Shown here piece after piece: positions 6,703 to 13,674 of a stretch of DNA of 15,079 nucleotides (its first letter is position 1; each line of letters begins with the position of its first letter). A program made the position numbers and the translations under genes. The stretch is from an uncultured Thalassospira sp. Its GTDB lineage: Bacteria > Pseudomonadota > Alphaproteobacteria > Rhodospirillales_A > Thalassospiraceae. The notes beneath the pieces were generated by a model that made no database searches, was not told the DNA's origin, and saw only the letters and a program-made list of their open reading frames with translations. Location: assembly GCA_946885765.1 (NCBI GenBank), contig CAMPHD010000036.1, forward strand, positions 1 through 15,079, written 5' to 3'.

Positions 6703-6996
6703 TTAATGGGAATTCCGACGTAGATCGTCGATCAACTGCGCCTTAACCGGATCGGTATGGAAGCTTGACGGGATGATCATCATACCCTTGGTGCCATCGC
6801 TGGCTTCAATCATGTAAAGAGTGGCATCATCACCCGGATCTGTCCCGGCATCGACACTGTTGCTATGCACGATTTTAAGGTCGGCCGGATCATAAACCGG
6901 ACCAGTGCCATCACACCGCAGGCCGCCGCTTTCGTAGACGAATTGATGCGAAAAGCCGTGACGGATAGCATTTTCCTGCAATTCTGCGAGATTCAT
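6703..6996 (-). CDS. Conserved small protein, tandem paralogue B (97 residues)
   Basis: A 97-residue soluble protein of unknown function, clearly paralogous to the gene at 7085-7378. Shared blocks are MNLxELQE at the start, a GFxHxF segment, a CDG turn, the invariant GTDPGDDATLYMIEA (about residues 52-66), DGTxG, PSSF and a final LIDxLR helix. The layout resembles small proteins common in Bacteroidetes that databases often label phosphoribosylpyrophosphate synthetase, a name not supported by any PRPP-synthase motif; this link is from memory. The ATG at 6996 has an excellent AAGGAG site seven bases upstream. The frame extends upstream to 7062, but those extra residues lack family similarity. 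Confidence 0.82.
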   Translation of the reverse strand: MNLAELQENAIRHGFSHQFVYESGGLRCDGTGPVYDPADLKIVHSNSVDAGTDPGDDATLYMIEASDGTKGMMIIPSSFHTDPVKAQLIDDLRRNSH

Positions 6997-7084
6997 GACT
7001 TGGCTCCTTGCTCGTTTCAGCGTCCTTGTTTCGTAAACGCGCAAAGAGGATGACTGTTCCACCGGAATTAATCAGATCCAGACC

Positions 7085-7378
7085 TTAGCGTTGCTGATTG
7101 CGCAAATGGTCGATCAGTTCCGCCTTGTCATGTTCGGTATAAAAGCTGCTGGGCACGATCAGGGTGCCGCGTGTGCCGTCTCGTGCCTCGATCATGTAAA
7201 GAGTGGCATCATCGCCCGGATCTGTGCCGCTATCGACTGACCGGCTGTCGATGATGGTCAGATCCTCTGCGTAATAGCTGACTTCCTTGCCATCGCAGGT
7301 GATATGGTTTCCGGTCGCACTGAAATGATGAGTGAAGCCTTTAAGCGTGGCAATTTCCTGCAGTTCGGAGAGGTTCAT
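7085..7378 (-). CDS. Conserved small protein, tandem paralogue A (97 residues)
   Basis: The second member of the pair, exactly the same length as its downstream partner. It begins MNLSELQEIATLKGFTHHF and carries the same invariant GTDPGDDATLYMIEA block, followed by RDGTRG, VPSSFYTE and LIDHLR. Roughly 55-60 percent of positions look identical by eye, pointing to an old tandem duplication. The start at 7378 has GGAG eight bases upstream and is preferred to one 39 bases further out because it aligns with the paralogue. An extended -10 element lies 39 bases upstream. The two genes are 88 bases apart on the same strand and probably share a transcript. No catalytic motif is recognisable. Confidence 0.82.
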   Translation of the reverse strand: MNLSELQEIATLKGFTHHFSATGNHITCDGKEVSYYAEDLTIIDSRSVDSGTDPGDDATLYMIEARDGTRGTLIVPSSFYTEHDKAELIDHLRNQQR

Positions 7379-7416
7379 GGCGTAAGCTCCGTTTGCCGGT
7401 GTTTCGCGGGTTTGCA

Positions 7417-7425
7417 ATCATAGCA
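7417..7425 (-). promoter_or_regulatory. Extended -10 promoter element for the paralogue pair
   Basis: On the - strand this reads TGCTATGAT, identical to the element at 1970-1978. It would start transcription near 7410, about 31 bases before the ATG at 7378. No strong -35 is seen. Confidence 0.5.
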
Positions 7426-7442
7426 TGATAAGGCTGGGAAAT

Positions 7443-7462
7443 ATTGCCATGACTATGGCAGT
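7443..7462 (-). terminator. Intrinsic terminator-like hairpin after the GNAT gene
   Basis: TGCCAT/ATGGCA arms (7445-7450, 7455-7460) form a six-base stem with a four-base loop, extendable by a wobble and an A-T pair. It lies seven bases past the stop codon of the gene at 7468 and is followed on the - strand by a short ATATTT tract. Confidence 0.5.
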
Positions 7463-7467
7463 AAACC

Positions 7468-7938
7468 TCATATTTCCTTTTTCATGCCCTCGTGACTGGC
7501 AACAAAACCAAGCCGTTCGTAAAAGCGATGTGCATCCTTGCGGCTTTTATCGGTTGTGAATTGCACCAGCGATGCACCAAGTAATTTCGAAATCGAAATG
7601 GATTCGGTAATCAGCTTTTCCCCCACCTTCTGACCGCGACACTTTGACGATACCCGCACCCCTTCGATCTGGGCACGCAGACGGCCTTTGCGGGAAAGCC
7701 CGGCAATCAGGCTCAGTTGCAGACAGCCAACAATGTCATCATCGCGACACGCCAGCAGGTATTTGTTGGGAAGGGCTTCGGTGCTTTGGCTTTCCATGGC
7801 ATCGAACGCGGCATAATAGACGTCAGGCAGCGGATCGCGGAGCTCTTCACGGGTTTTGCCCTTTTCGTCATCGGCCAGAAGGGCAACGATGGCAGGCAAA
7901 TCTTTGCGGGTAGCATAGCGGAAGGTAATATCGGTCAT
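7468..7938 (-). CDS. GNAT-family N-acetyltransferase
   Basis: A 156-residue GNAT protein that would transfer an acetyl group from acetyl-CoA to an amine; the acceptor is unknown. The N terminus FRYATRKDLPAIVALLADD is the usual first strand and helix. A catalytic-strand region (VGCLQLSLI...IEGVRVSSKCRGQKVGEKLI) includes the acetyl-CoA loop RGQKVG (about residues 101-106), and the C-terminal DAHRFYERLGF motif completes the fold. The ATG at 7938 has an AGGA ribosome site seven bases away. A promoter lies just upstream and a hairpin just downstream, so it is probably a single-gene transcript. Confidence 0.92.
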   Translation of the reverse strand: MTDITFRYATRKDLPAIVALLADDEKGKTREELRDPLPDVYYAAFDAMESQSTEALPNKYLLACRDDDIVGCLQLSLIAGLSRKGRLRAQIEGVRVSSKCRGQKVGEKLITESISISKLLGASLVQFTTDKSRKDAHRFYERLGFVASHEGMKKEI

Positions 7939-7967
7939 AAAGGCATCCTTGTTCGGGGCGGGGTGCC

Positions 7968-7996
7968 ATCATGGGGCAAAATCAGATGCTTGCCAA
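7968..7996 (-). promoter_or_regulatory. Candidate sigma-70-type promoter of the GNAT gene
   Basis: On the - strand TTGGCA (7996-7991) and CATGAT (7973-7968) are separated by exactly 17 bases; they match consensus at five and four of six positions. The predicted leader is about 22 bases. Confidence 0.45.
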
Positions 7997-8062
7997 TTTG
8001 TCCGCTGGAGTTTTTGCGAGTTTCCTGTCGCTGTTTTGGCAATAGGGCCTTCTTGAAACGGT

Positions 8063-8098
8063 AAAGGTGCCGCCCCTTACTTTCGGGACGGCACCTTT
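8063..8098 (-). terminator. Strong hairpin terminator after the SDR gene
   Basis: AAAGGTGCCG (8063-8072) and CGGCACCTTT (8089-8098) pair perfectly over ten bases, with further C-G pairs inside. The stem lies 65 bases beyond the SDR stop codon on the - strand and its distal arm ends in TTT. The rest of the gap from 7997 to 8163 shows nothing else I can support. Confidence 0.65.
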
Positions 8099-8163
8099 GG
8101 TTAATCACCCTGTCGCACGGGATCGGGGGAAAGGCGACAAGGCAAACAATTTGGTTTTTTGGA

Positions 8164-8907
8164 TCAGGCAAGCCCGCCATTGGCGCGTAGTGTTTGTCCG
8201 TTGACCCAACCGGAATCCGGCCCGGCGAGGAAGGAAACCACACCGGAAATGTCTTCGGGCTGACCGAGGCGTTCAAGTGGCGGCATTTTGGAAAACTGCG
8301 CGATCTGTTCGTCGGTCTTGCCGTTCAGAAACAGCTCGGTAGCAACCGGGCCGGGAGCAACGGCATTGACTGTGATATTGCGGCCGCGCAGTTCCTTGGC
8401 ATAAACACCCGTCATGGCCTCGACCGCCGCCTTGGTTGCGTTGTAAACCGCATAACCCGGCAATTTCAGATGCAGGGCTGTGGTCGAAAAATTGATCACT
8501 CGACCGTCATTGCGCAGTCGTTTGGCCCCTTCGCGCAGCATGTTAAACGTACCGCGTACATTGGTATCGATCATCGAATCGTAAACGGCGTCACTCATTT
8601 CCGAGATCGGCTGTGTTGTCATGACCCCGGCATTATTGACAATCACATCGACACCGCCAAACCGGGTTTCGGCATGATCGAACATCTGTTTGACGGCGTC
8701 GGCATTGGTGATGTCGGCCTTTATAGCCATCGCTTGCTGACCGCTTGCTGTCAGTTCTTCGACAAGGGTGTCCGCGCTGGTAGCACTGTTGGCATAGTTG
8801 ATAACAACGGCAAAGCCATCCTGCGCCAAACGTTTGGCAAGGGCGACGCCAATGCCGCGTGCGGCACCGGTGATGATGGCGGTTCTGGTTTCATTTGCAT
8901 TTGTCAT
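8164..8907 (-). CDS. SDR-family NAD(P)-dependent oxidoreductase
   Basis: A 247-residue classical short-chain dehydrogenase/reductase. The nucleotide-binding TGAARGIG is at residues 13-20, NNAG at 91-94, the active-site tyrosine and lysine at Y155 and K159 (YNATK), and the PG motif follows in VAPGPVATE. The R17 in the glycine loop hints at NADP preference. At the usual catalytic serine position, 13 residues before the tyrosine, there is T142, with S141 beside it. The start at 8907 is fixed by AGGAG eight bases upstream; the frame continues upstream to 9432, but that part crosses the LysR gene and is not SDR-like. It is divergent from the LysR regulator, which probably controls it. The substrate is unknown; FabG-like or sugar/alcohol dehydrogenase roles are possible. 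Confidence 0.92.
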   Translation of the reverse strand: MTNANETRTAIITGAARGIGVALAKRLAQDGFAVVINYANSATSADTLVEELTASGQQAMAIKADITNADAVKQMFDHAETRFGGVDVIVNNAGVMTTQPISEMSDAVYDSMIDTNVRGTFNMLREGAKRLRNDGRVINFSTTALHLKLPGYAVYNATKAAVEAMTGVYAKELRGRNITVNAVAPGPVATELFLNGKTDEQIAQFSKMPPLERLGQPEDISGVVSFLAGPDSGWVNGQTLRANGGLA

Positions 8908-8970
8908 GTCGGATTCTCCTGCTTGGTGATGAACCAATTTCGATGGGCGGAGTATGAACCAGATGACATT

Positions 8971-8986
8971 TGGGATAATTACCCCA
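8971..8986. promoter_or_regulatory. Candidate LysR operator dyad
   Basis: TGGGATAATTACCCCA is palindromic at seven of eight base pairs and lies in the SDR/LysR divergent gap, 45 bases before the LysR ATG and 64 before the SDR start. A second, interrupted dyad GACA-N4-TGTC follows at 8992-9003. Two adjacent sites are typical of LysR control regions. Confidence 0.45.
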
Positions 8987-9030
8987 TAATCGACAATACT
9001 GTCCGATAAATGATAACAATTGGAAGTGTG

Positions 9031-9945
9031 ATGGACCGGTTCGAAGAAATGCGCAATTTTGTTCGCATTGTCGAGCGCAGCAGCTTTACCAAGGCAGCAA
9101 CAGATCTTCAGATCCCGCGTGCTACCATGACCAACGCCATACAGCGCCTTGAAGAACGGTTGGGTACGCGGCTTCTGAATCGCACCACCCGACAGGTTCG
9201 ACCAACCCTGGATGGTGAAGCCTATTACAAGCGTTGTATCCGGATACTGGGCGAGCTGGAAGAAGCCGACGGTCTTTTTCGACCCTGTGCGCCCAAAGGG
9301 CTTTTGCGCGTCAATCTTCAGGGAACACTTGCCCGGATGTTTGTCATTCCGGCCCTGCCGGGCTTTATGGATGAATACCCTGATATAACGCTTGTGGTGG
9401 CGGATGGTGATCGGTATGTCGATCTGGTTCATGAAGGATATGACTGCGTATTGCGCAGCGGGGAGTTGGTCGATTCATCGATGATCGGCCGTCGTTTGGC
9501 AACAATGCCCGAGGTGACGGTGGCAAGTCCCAACTATCTTGAAAAATACGGCATGCCCGAGCGGATCGAGGATTTTGAACGACAGGGGCACCGGGTTGTT
9601 TCCTTCCTTTCCGGGGCGGACGCCAAACCGATGCCGCTTGATTTCTCCATTGATGGTCTTGTGCGGCAGGTGGAAATCCCGGCCAATATTTCCGTGACCG
9701 GGGCGGATTTATATATGGCGGCAGCTATTGCCGGACTTGGCATTATTCAGGTGCCGCATTACCGTGCGGTGGCCGATCTGAAAGCCGGTCGACTAGTGGA
9801 AATTCTGCCGCAATATCCACCGGAACCGATGCCTGTATCGGTGCTTTATCCACAGAACAAGCAACTTTCACCGCGCGTTCGCGTGTTTACCGACTGGTTG
9901 GGGCAGCTTTTTGCCAATGGGGTCGAAGGACTGATGGCAGGTTGA
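9031..9945 (+). CDS. LysR-family transcriptional regulator
   Basis: A 304-residue LysR regulator. The N-terminal winged HTH (residues 1-60) begins MDRFEEMRNFVRIVERSSF and includes the recognition region ATMTNAIQRLEERLGTRLLNRTTR. A linker helix follows, then the two-lobed co-inducer domain from about residue 90, with VNLQGTLARMFVIPALP, DCVLRSGEL and AIAGLGIIQVP. It belongs to the broad CrgA-like group often next to SDR genes. I chose the ATG at 9031, where the family consensus begins, with GGAAG four bases upstream. An ATG at 9010 in the same frame would add seven residues. It should autoregulate and act on the divergent SDR gene; the inducer is unknown. Confidence 0.93.
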   Translation: MDRFEEMRNFVRIVERSSFTKAATDLQIPRATMTNAIQRLEERLGTRLLNRTTRQVRPTLDGEAYYKRCIRILGELEEADGLFRPCAPKGLLRVNLQGTLARMFVIPALPGFMDEYPDITLVVADGDRYVDLVHEGYDCVLRSGELVDSSMIGRRLATMPEVTVASPNYLEKYGMPERIEDFERQGHRVVSFLSGADAKPMPLDFSIDGLVRQVEIPANISVTGADLYMAAAIAGLGIIQVPHYRAVADLKAGRLVEILPQYPPEPMPVSVLYPQNKQLSPRVRVFTDWLGQLFANGVEGLMAG

Positions 9946-9958
9946 TTGCGGTTTGTGA

Positions 9959-9977
9959 TGCATACCTTTGGTATGCA
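9959..9977. promoter_or_regulatory. Perfect hairpin/dyad between LysR and ghrA-like genes
   Basis: TGCATACC and GGTATGCA form a perfect eight-base-pair stem with a three-base loop, 14 bases past the LysR stop. Neither side carries a T-run. It may terminate either of the two convergent genes or serve as a protein-binding site; its ATACC/GGTAT half-sites recur upstream of the ghrA-like gene. Confidence 0.45.
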
Positions 9978-10022
9978 GGGTGGCTGGCACAGTCAGCACC
10001 CTATCCAGAACAGCAGTGTCGC

Positions 10023-10982
10023 TTAGTATCCGGTTTTATGATCAACAAGGCCGCGCGGGGTTTCACCGCGGGTTATGCGATCAATATTTTCGGCGATTTG
10101 ATCGACGGATTCCTCAATCCGGGTGGCGGCCGCGATATGCGGCGTGATGCGGATTCTTGGATGATCCCAGAACGGATGGCTTTCGGGTAGCGGTTCGGTG
10201 ACCGCAACATCAAGGAACGCCCCGCGCAGATGACCAGTGTCAAGCAGGCGCAGCAAATCAGCCTCGACAATCATTGCCCCACGCGCGGCATTGATGACGG
10301 CGGCGTCTTTGGGTAGCTGCGACAGGGTATTGCCGTTGAGGACACCTTCGGTTTCGGCGGTGCGCGGCAACATGCAAATCAGGATGTCGGACTGTGACAG
10401 GAACTCATTCAGGGTTTCCGCCCCGGCATAAGTCGTAATGCCGTCAATCGCCTTCATCGTGCGGCTCCAGCCTGATACGGCAAAGCCAAGCTGCGTCAAT
10501 GCGGTGGCAACCGCCGCACCAAGTGCGCCCAGCCCCATCACGCCAACCCGGCATTTGGAAATACGGGCAACATCGTGCTGGGTCCAGTCGACCTTGGCTT
10601 GCTGGCGGGCGTAAATATCGAAATCACGCATGAAATGCAGGGCGGCATATAGATGATATTGCACCATCTGATCCGCCATGCCGGCATCTTCAAGCCGAAT
10701 AACCGGCACATCCGCCGGAAGACTGGGAGCCGAAAGCACATGATCCACGCCCGCGCCAAGCGAGAAGATAGCCTGAAGCCCCGTCAGGCTTTTAAGCAGC
10801 CCCTGCGGCTGTTTCCACAACAGGGTAAAATCAATCGTTGCAGGATCGTAATTTTCGTGTTGGGTGACGATATTTGCATCCGGCAGTCGGGCGACCATCG
10901 CCTCTTTCCATTGCTCGTCCACGCCCGCCGCGGCAATCAGGATTTTCGGGTTGGCATTGGCGGCGGAGCTGGCGGCAGACAT
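10023..10982 (-). CDS. ghrA: GhrA-type glyoxylate/hydroxypyruvate reductase
   Basis: A 319-residue NAD(P)H-dependent D-2-hydroxyacid dehydrogenase, closest to the GhrA group that reduces glyoxylate to glycolate and hydroxypyruvate to glycerate. The Rossmann glycine motif GLGALG is at residues 150-155. The catalytic set is R234 (NAARG), E263 (TEPLPE) and H282 (PHIAA), in the correct spacing. The ATG at 10982 has AGGAG eight bases upstream; the frame runs on to 11096 without family similarity. It converges on LysR and lies 165 bases downstream of the VOC gene on the same strand. A strong dyad sits between its likely promoter and start codon, suggesting repressor control. Substrate assignment is by family resemblance. 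Confidence 0.88.
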   Translation of the reverse strand: MSAASSAANANPKILIAAAGVDEQWKEAMVARLPDANIVTQHENYDPATIDFTLLWKQPQGLLKSLTGLQAIFSLGAGVDHVLSAPSLPADVPVIRLEDAGMADQMVQYHLYAALHFMRDFDIYARQQAKVDWTQHDVARISKCRVGVMGLGALGAAVATALTQLGFAVSGWSRTMKAIDGITTYAGAETLNEFLSQSDILICMLPRTAETEGVLNGNTLSQLPKDAAVINAARGAMIVEADLLRLLDTGHLRGAFLDVAVTEPLPESHPFWDHPRIRITPHIAAATRIEESVDQIAENIDRITRGETPRGLVDHKTGY

Positions 10983-11036
10983 GGGAAATTCTCCTGACGA
11001 ACGGGTGATGCGGTTTGACGAGATCGAAATGTCACG

Positions 11037-11058
11037 GATACCGGTCGGGACCGGTATC
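11037..11058. promoter_or_regulatory. Operator-like dyad upstream of ghrA-like gene
   Basis: GATACCGGT (11037-11045) and ACCGGTATC (11050-11058) are perfect nine-base arms with a four-base centre. On the - strand they follow AT-rich possible -10 sequences (TAATAT near 11068-11063, TATGAT at 11078-11073), so a protein bound here would block early transcription of the ghrA-like gene. There is no T-run, so a terminator of the VOC gene is less likely. Confidence 0.5.
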
Positions 11059-11147
11059 GTTAATATTACCTGATCATATAACGCATTGCAGGGCAAAGCG
11101 TTCCGACCTCAAAGCCAAAGTCGGATCATTTCCGCCCGTAATGCAGA

Positions 11148-11567
11148 TCAGTGCGCAAAAATCATCGCCGGATCGCGAAATGTTTTGAATTCAAGACCAT
11201 TCCCGGCTGGGTCTTCGACAAAGAATGTCCCCTGTTCGCCCGACTCACCCTTGAACCGGATTTTGGGTTCCAGCAGGAATTTGATGTTGGCGGTCTTCAG
11301 GCGATCTGCCAGATCATGCCATTTGTCCCATTCCAGAACTGCGCCAAAATGTGGGATTGGCACAGCATCACCATCGACATTCCCGGCACCGACATTTTGC
11401 CCTGCTTCAGGGCGAACATGGGCTGAAAGCTGATGACCAAAGAAATCGAAATCAATCCATGCCTCGGTCGAACGGCCTTCGTCACAGCCAAGGATGTCGA
11501 TATAAAACGCGCGAGTATCGGCAATCGATTTGATCGGAAATGCCAGATGGAACGGGGGCAGTGACAT
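11148..11567 (-). CDS. VOC-family (glyoxalase/dioxygenase-like) protein
   Basis: A 139-residue vicinal oxygen chelate protein. The N-terminal PPFHLAFPIKSIADTRAFYI contains the first metal-site histidine candidate (about residue 7). The central DFDFFGHQLSAHVRP supplies further histidines, and the C-terminal GTFFVEDPAGNGLEFKTF gives the second betaalphabetabetabeta unit with a glutamate ligand candidate. The ligand set H/H/E suggests that metal binding is kept, unlike in the PhnB-like proteins at 2913 and 3924. The substrate is unknown. The ribosome site is ACGAGG. It lies 35 bases downstream of the DUF6314-like gene on the same strand, so they are probably co-transcribed. Confidence 0.9.
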   Translation of the reverse strand: MSLPPFHLAFPIKSIADTRAFYIDILGCDEGRSTEAWIDFDFFGHQLSAHVRPEAGQNVGAGNVDGDAVPIPHFGAVLEWDKWHDLADRLKTANIKFLLEPKIRFKGESGEQGTFFVEDPAGNGLEFKTFRDPAMIFAH

Positions 11568-11602
11568 GAAAACCTCGTAAAGTTAAGGAAAATTTGTGCG
11601 GC

Positions 11603-12079
11603 CTAAGCATTTGGTTTTCGGCGATAGATGCTGTGCAACAAGTGATCTTTTTTCGGGCCTGTGATTTTTATTTTAGTTTCGAAATGATTTTCGTCATACC
11701 AGATCATGCAATGATGATAGAAATCTTCGCCACAAGGGTGAATGTCGCGCGCATAAAGCCCATCGGTCGTATCTTTGCCAAATTGCAGCAGGACATAGCG
11801 ATTGCCGAAGCTTAACGGATCGCGAAACAGAAGCTCTATCGCGGGCGGGTCTTCATGCAGAACGAAATCATATTCGCGGTAACCGTCAAACTGTTTGCCA
11901 TCGCCACGTTCGAGAACCCCTTCCTCGCGATAGCGGAGAATTTGGGGATTTTCCGGTTCTGTCGGGTGAAAAGTCACATCACCCTTGAACTGCCCGGTCG
12001 GACCAAGATCGCGCACAAGCGTCCAGTCACCGGGCAGGCTTTGGAAAATCGTAGCGGCGGATGGGACATTTCGGGTCAT
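11603..12079 (-). CDS. DUF6314-like protein
   Basis: A 158-residue protein resembling the DUF6314 family, a calycin-like single-domain fold of unknown function. Visible family traits are an early LPGDWTLVRDL (about residues 15-25), the YREEG strand, repeated aromatic strands, an HPCGEDFYHHC segment and a late GPKKDH. No signal peptide is seen. I use the ATG at 12079; a TTG at 12097 would add six residues, but it lies at the edge of the T-run of the preceding terminator. The ribosome site is weak (CCGGAA). Its promoter is not obvious: it begins directly behind the his-operon terminator, so it may depend on read-through. It is followed by a VOC gene. The family call is from memory of its motifs. 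Confidence 0.75.
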   Translation of the reverse strand: MTRNVPSAATIFQSLPGDWTLVRDLGPTGQFKGDVTFHPTEPENPQILRYREEGVLERGDGKQFDGYREYDFVLHEDPPAIELLFRDPLSFGNRYVLLQFGKDTTDGLYARDIHPCGEDFYHHCMIWYDENHFETKIKITGPKKDHLLHSIYRRKPNA

Positions 12080-12095
12080 GACATTCCGGTAAATC

Positions 12096-12124
12096 AAAAA
12101 GGCAGGGATGCCGTGGCTGCCCTG
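12096..12124 (-). terminator. Rho-independent terminator of the his operon
   Basis: On the - strand a GC-rich hairpin, which can pair as CAGGG/CCCTG or as GGCAG/CTGCC, is followed directly by TTTTT (12100-12096). It lies about 30 bases beyond the HIT gene and closes the his operon. Confidence 0.7.
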
Positions 12125-12154
12125 TCCCGAATTCTGGTTTTGTGGGCGTTAACC

Positions 12155-12526
12155 TTAGTTTTTTGGCAACATCAGGCCCAGTTTCTTGCCACCAATGATA
12201 TGGACATGCAGATGCGGGACGTCTTGGCGGCCATGGTCGCGGGTATTGGCGATCAGGCGATAGCCATCTTCGACAACACCGGCGGCGGCCGATATTTTGC
12301 CTATTGCGCGGGTATAGGCGATGATTTCCGCGTCCGATGCATTGGCCGCAAAGTCGTCATAGCTGGTATAGGCACCCTTCGGGATCACAAGGATATGGGT
12401 CGGGGCCTGCGGGGCGATATCGTGAAAGGCAAGGACGTGATCGTCCTCAAAAACCTTGTTGCATGGGATTTCACCACGAAGAATTTTGGCAAAGATGTTT
12501 TGCGGATCATAGGCAGAGACGACCAT
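12155..12526 (-). CDS. HIT-family (HinT-like) nucleotide hydrolase
   Basis: A 123-residue histidine-triad protein. The signature HLHVHII is at residues 105-111, preceded by the helix and strand pattern typical of HinT (IFAKILRGEIPCNKVFEDD at 11-29, and APTHILVIPK). HinT enzymes hydrolyse AMP-linked substrates such as adenosine 5'-phosphoramidates and aminoacyl-adenylates in the cytosol. The ATG at 12526 has an AGGAG site. It is 32 bases behind hisE and is the last gene before the operon terminator. HIT genes often follow hisE in alphaproteobacteria, but a role in histidine synthesis has not been shown to my knowledge. Confidence 0.94.
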   Translation of the reverse strand: MVVSAYDPQNIFAKILRGEIPCNKVFEDDHVLAFHDIAPQAPTHILVIPKGAYTSYDDFAANASDAEIIAYTRAIGKISAAAGVVEDGYRLIANTRDHGRQDVPHLHVHIIGGKKLGLMLPKN

Positions 12527-12558
12527 CGGGATGCTCCTGATCTTGGCGGGATATGACC

Positions 12559-12885
12559 CTATTTATCTGTGCGGGATGCCTTTTCGGCAATACCGGAAAT
12601 GCCCTGGCGTTCGGCCAGTATGTTCCATACATCTTCGGGCTTTACCCCCTGATCGGCCCAAAGAACCGTCAGGTGATAAAGCAGATCAGCACTTTCGGAT
12701 GCGACTTTTTCTGGTGTTTCGGCAAGGGCAGCGATCACCGTTTCAACGCCTTCTTCGCCGACTTTCTGGGCGATTTTGGCAGTCCCCTTAGCAAAAAGTT
12801 TGGCGGTGTAGCTGGTTTCGGGATCTGCGCCCTTTCGGGCGGAAACCACGGTGTAAAGCTGATCAAGGATATGTTTATCGGTCAT
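12559..12885 (-). CDS. hisE: Phosphoribosyl-ATP pyrophosphatase HisE
   Basis: This enzyme carries out the second step of histidine synthesis, hydrolysing phosphoribosyl-ATP to phosphoribosyl-AMP and pyrophosphate. The 108-residue protein is an all-alpha MazG-like pyrophosphatase with the metal-binding EEGVETVIAAL and ESADLLYHLTVLW helices. It is a stand-alone HisE, not fused to HisI. I prefer the ATG at 12885 because GAGGG lies six bases before it. The ATG at 12891 overlaps the hisF stop as ATGA but has that GAGGG only one base away, too close for a ribosome. It is translationally tied to hisF and followed by the HIT gene. Confidence 0.95.
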   Translation of the reverse strand: MTDKHILDQLYTVVSARKGADPETSYTAKLFAKGTAKIAQKVGEEGVETVIAALAETPEKVASESADLLYHLTVLWADQGVKPEDVWNILAERQGISGIAEKASRTDK

Positions 12886-12887
12886 AA

Positions 12888-13649
12888 TCATCCCTCGCGG
12901 ACCGGGATACCGGCGGCTTTCATGTGGTCCTTAACTTCGCGGATGCGATAGGTCCCGAAATGGAAGATCGATGCAGCCAGAACCGCCGATGCATGGCCTT
13001 CGGTGACACCTTCGACCATGTGATCCAGCGTCCCGACTCCGCCCGATGCAATCACCGGCACATGCACGGCATCGGCGATGGATCGCGTCAAGGGCAGGTT
13101 AAAGCCCGACTTGGTGCCATCCCGATCCATCGAGGTGACCAGAAGTTCACCTGCTCCATATTCAGTCATTTGTTTTGCAAAAGAAACAGCATCAATCCCG
13201 GTTGGTTTTCGGCCGCCATGGGTAAAGATTTCAAACTTGTCCGGGCCGGTTGATTTGGCGTCAATCGAAACCACAATGCACTGTGACCCGAACTTGCGTG
13301 CTGCTTCGCGCACGAAATCGGGGTTATTGACCGCAGCCGTGTTGATCGAAACCTTATCCGCACCGGCCAGCAAAAGTTTTCGGATGTCTTCTAATGATCG
13401 CACACCACCCCCAACGGTGACTGGCATAAAGCATGCCTCGGCCGTGCGAGCGACGACGTCGAAAATTGTATCGCGATTGTCGCTTGATGCGGTGATATCA
13501 AGGAAGCAAAGCTCGTCAGCGCCTTCGGCGTCATAGATGCGGGCCTGTTCTACCGGATCGCCGGCATCGACCAGATCAACGAAATTGACCCCTTTGACGA
13601 CACGACCGTCCTTAACGTCGAGACAGGGAATGACACGGGTTTTTAGCAT
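12888..13649 (-). CDS. hisF: Imidazole glycerol phosphate synthase cyclase subunit HisF
   Basis: HisF is the (beta/alpha)8 cyclase that, with HisH, converts PRFAR plus ammonia into imidazole-glycerol phosphate and AICAR. The 253-residue length is normal. Catalytic D11 lies in CLDVKDG and the second catalytic aspartate in VVSIDAKS. The phosphate-binding loops VTVGGGVRS and ASGGVGT are present. The ribosome site is AGGA ahead of the ATG at 13649. It is 25 bases after hisA and its stop touches the hisE start region. Confidence 0.97.
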   Translation of the reverse strand: MLKTRVIPCLDVKDGRVVKGVNFVDLVDAGDPVEQARIYDAEGADELCFLDITASSDNRDTIFDVVARTAEACFMPVTVGGGVRSLEDIRKLLLAGADKVSINTAAVNNPDFVREAARKFGSQCIVVSIDAKSTGPDKFEIFTHGGRKPTGIDAVSFAKQMTEYGAGELLVTSMDRDGTKSGFNLPLTRSIADAVHVPVIASGGVGTLDHMVEGVTEGHASAVLAASIFHFGTYRIREVKDHMKAAGIPVREG

Positions 13650-13674
13650 GGTCGGTTATCCTGTTTGGGTCCGT

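Noticed and set aside
8194..9009. 271-codon + strand frame opposite the SDR gene
   Set aside because: Mirror of a highly conserved SDR coding sequence; its translation is His/Arg/Gly/Cys-rich with no known fold.
8908..9432. N-terminal extension of the SDR frame
   Set aside because: It would run antisense through the LysR start and HTH region. AGGAG at 8916-8920 fixes the SDR start at 8907.
9942..10190. Small + strand frame after LysR
   Set aside because: Mostly antisense to the 3' end of the ghrA-like gene; no ribosome site and a hairpin lies within it.
11855..12556. 233-codon + strand frame across the DUF6314-like and HIT genes
   Set aside because: It is antisense to two supported genes and a terminator, with no domain of its own.
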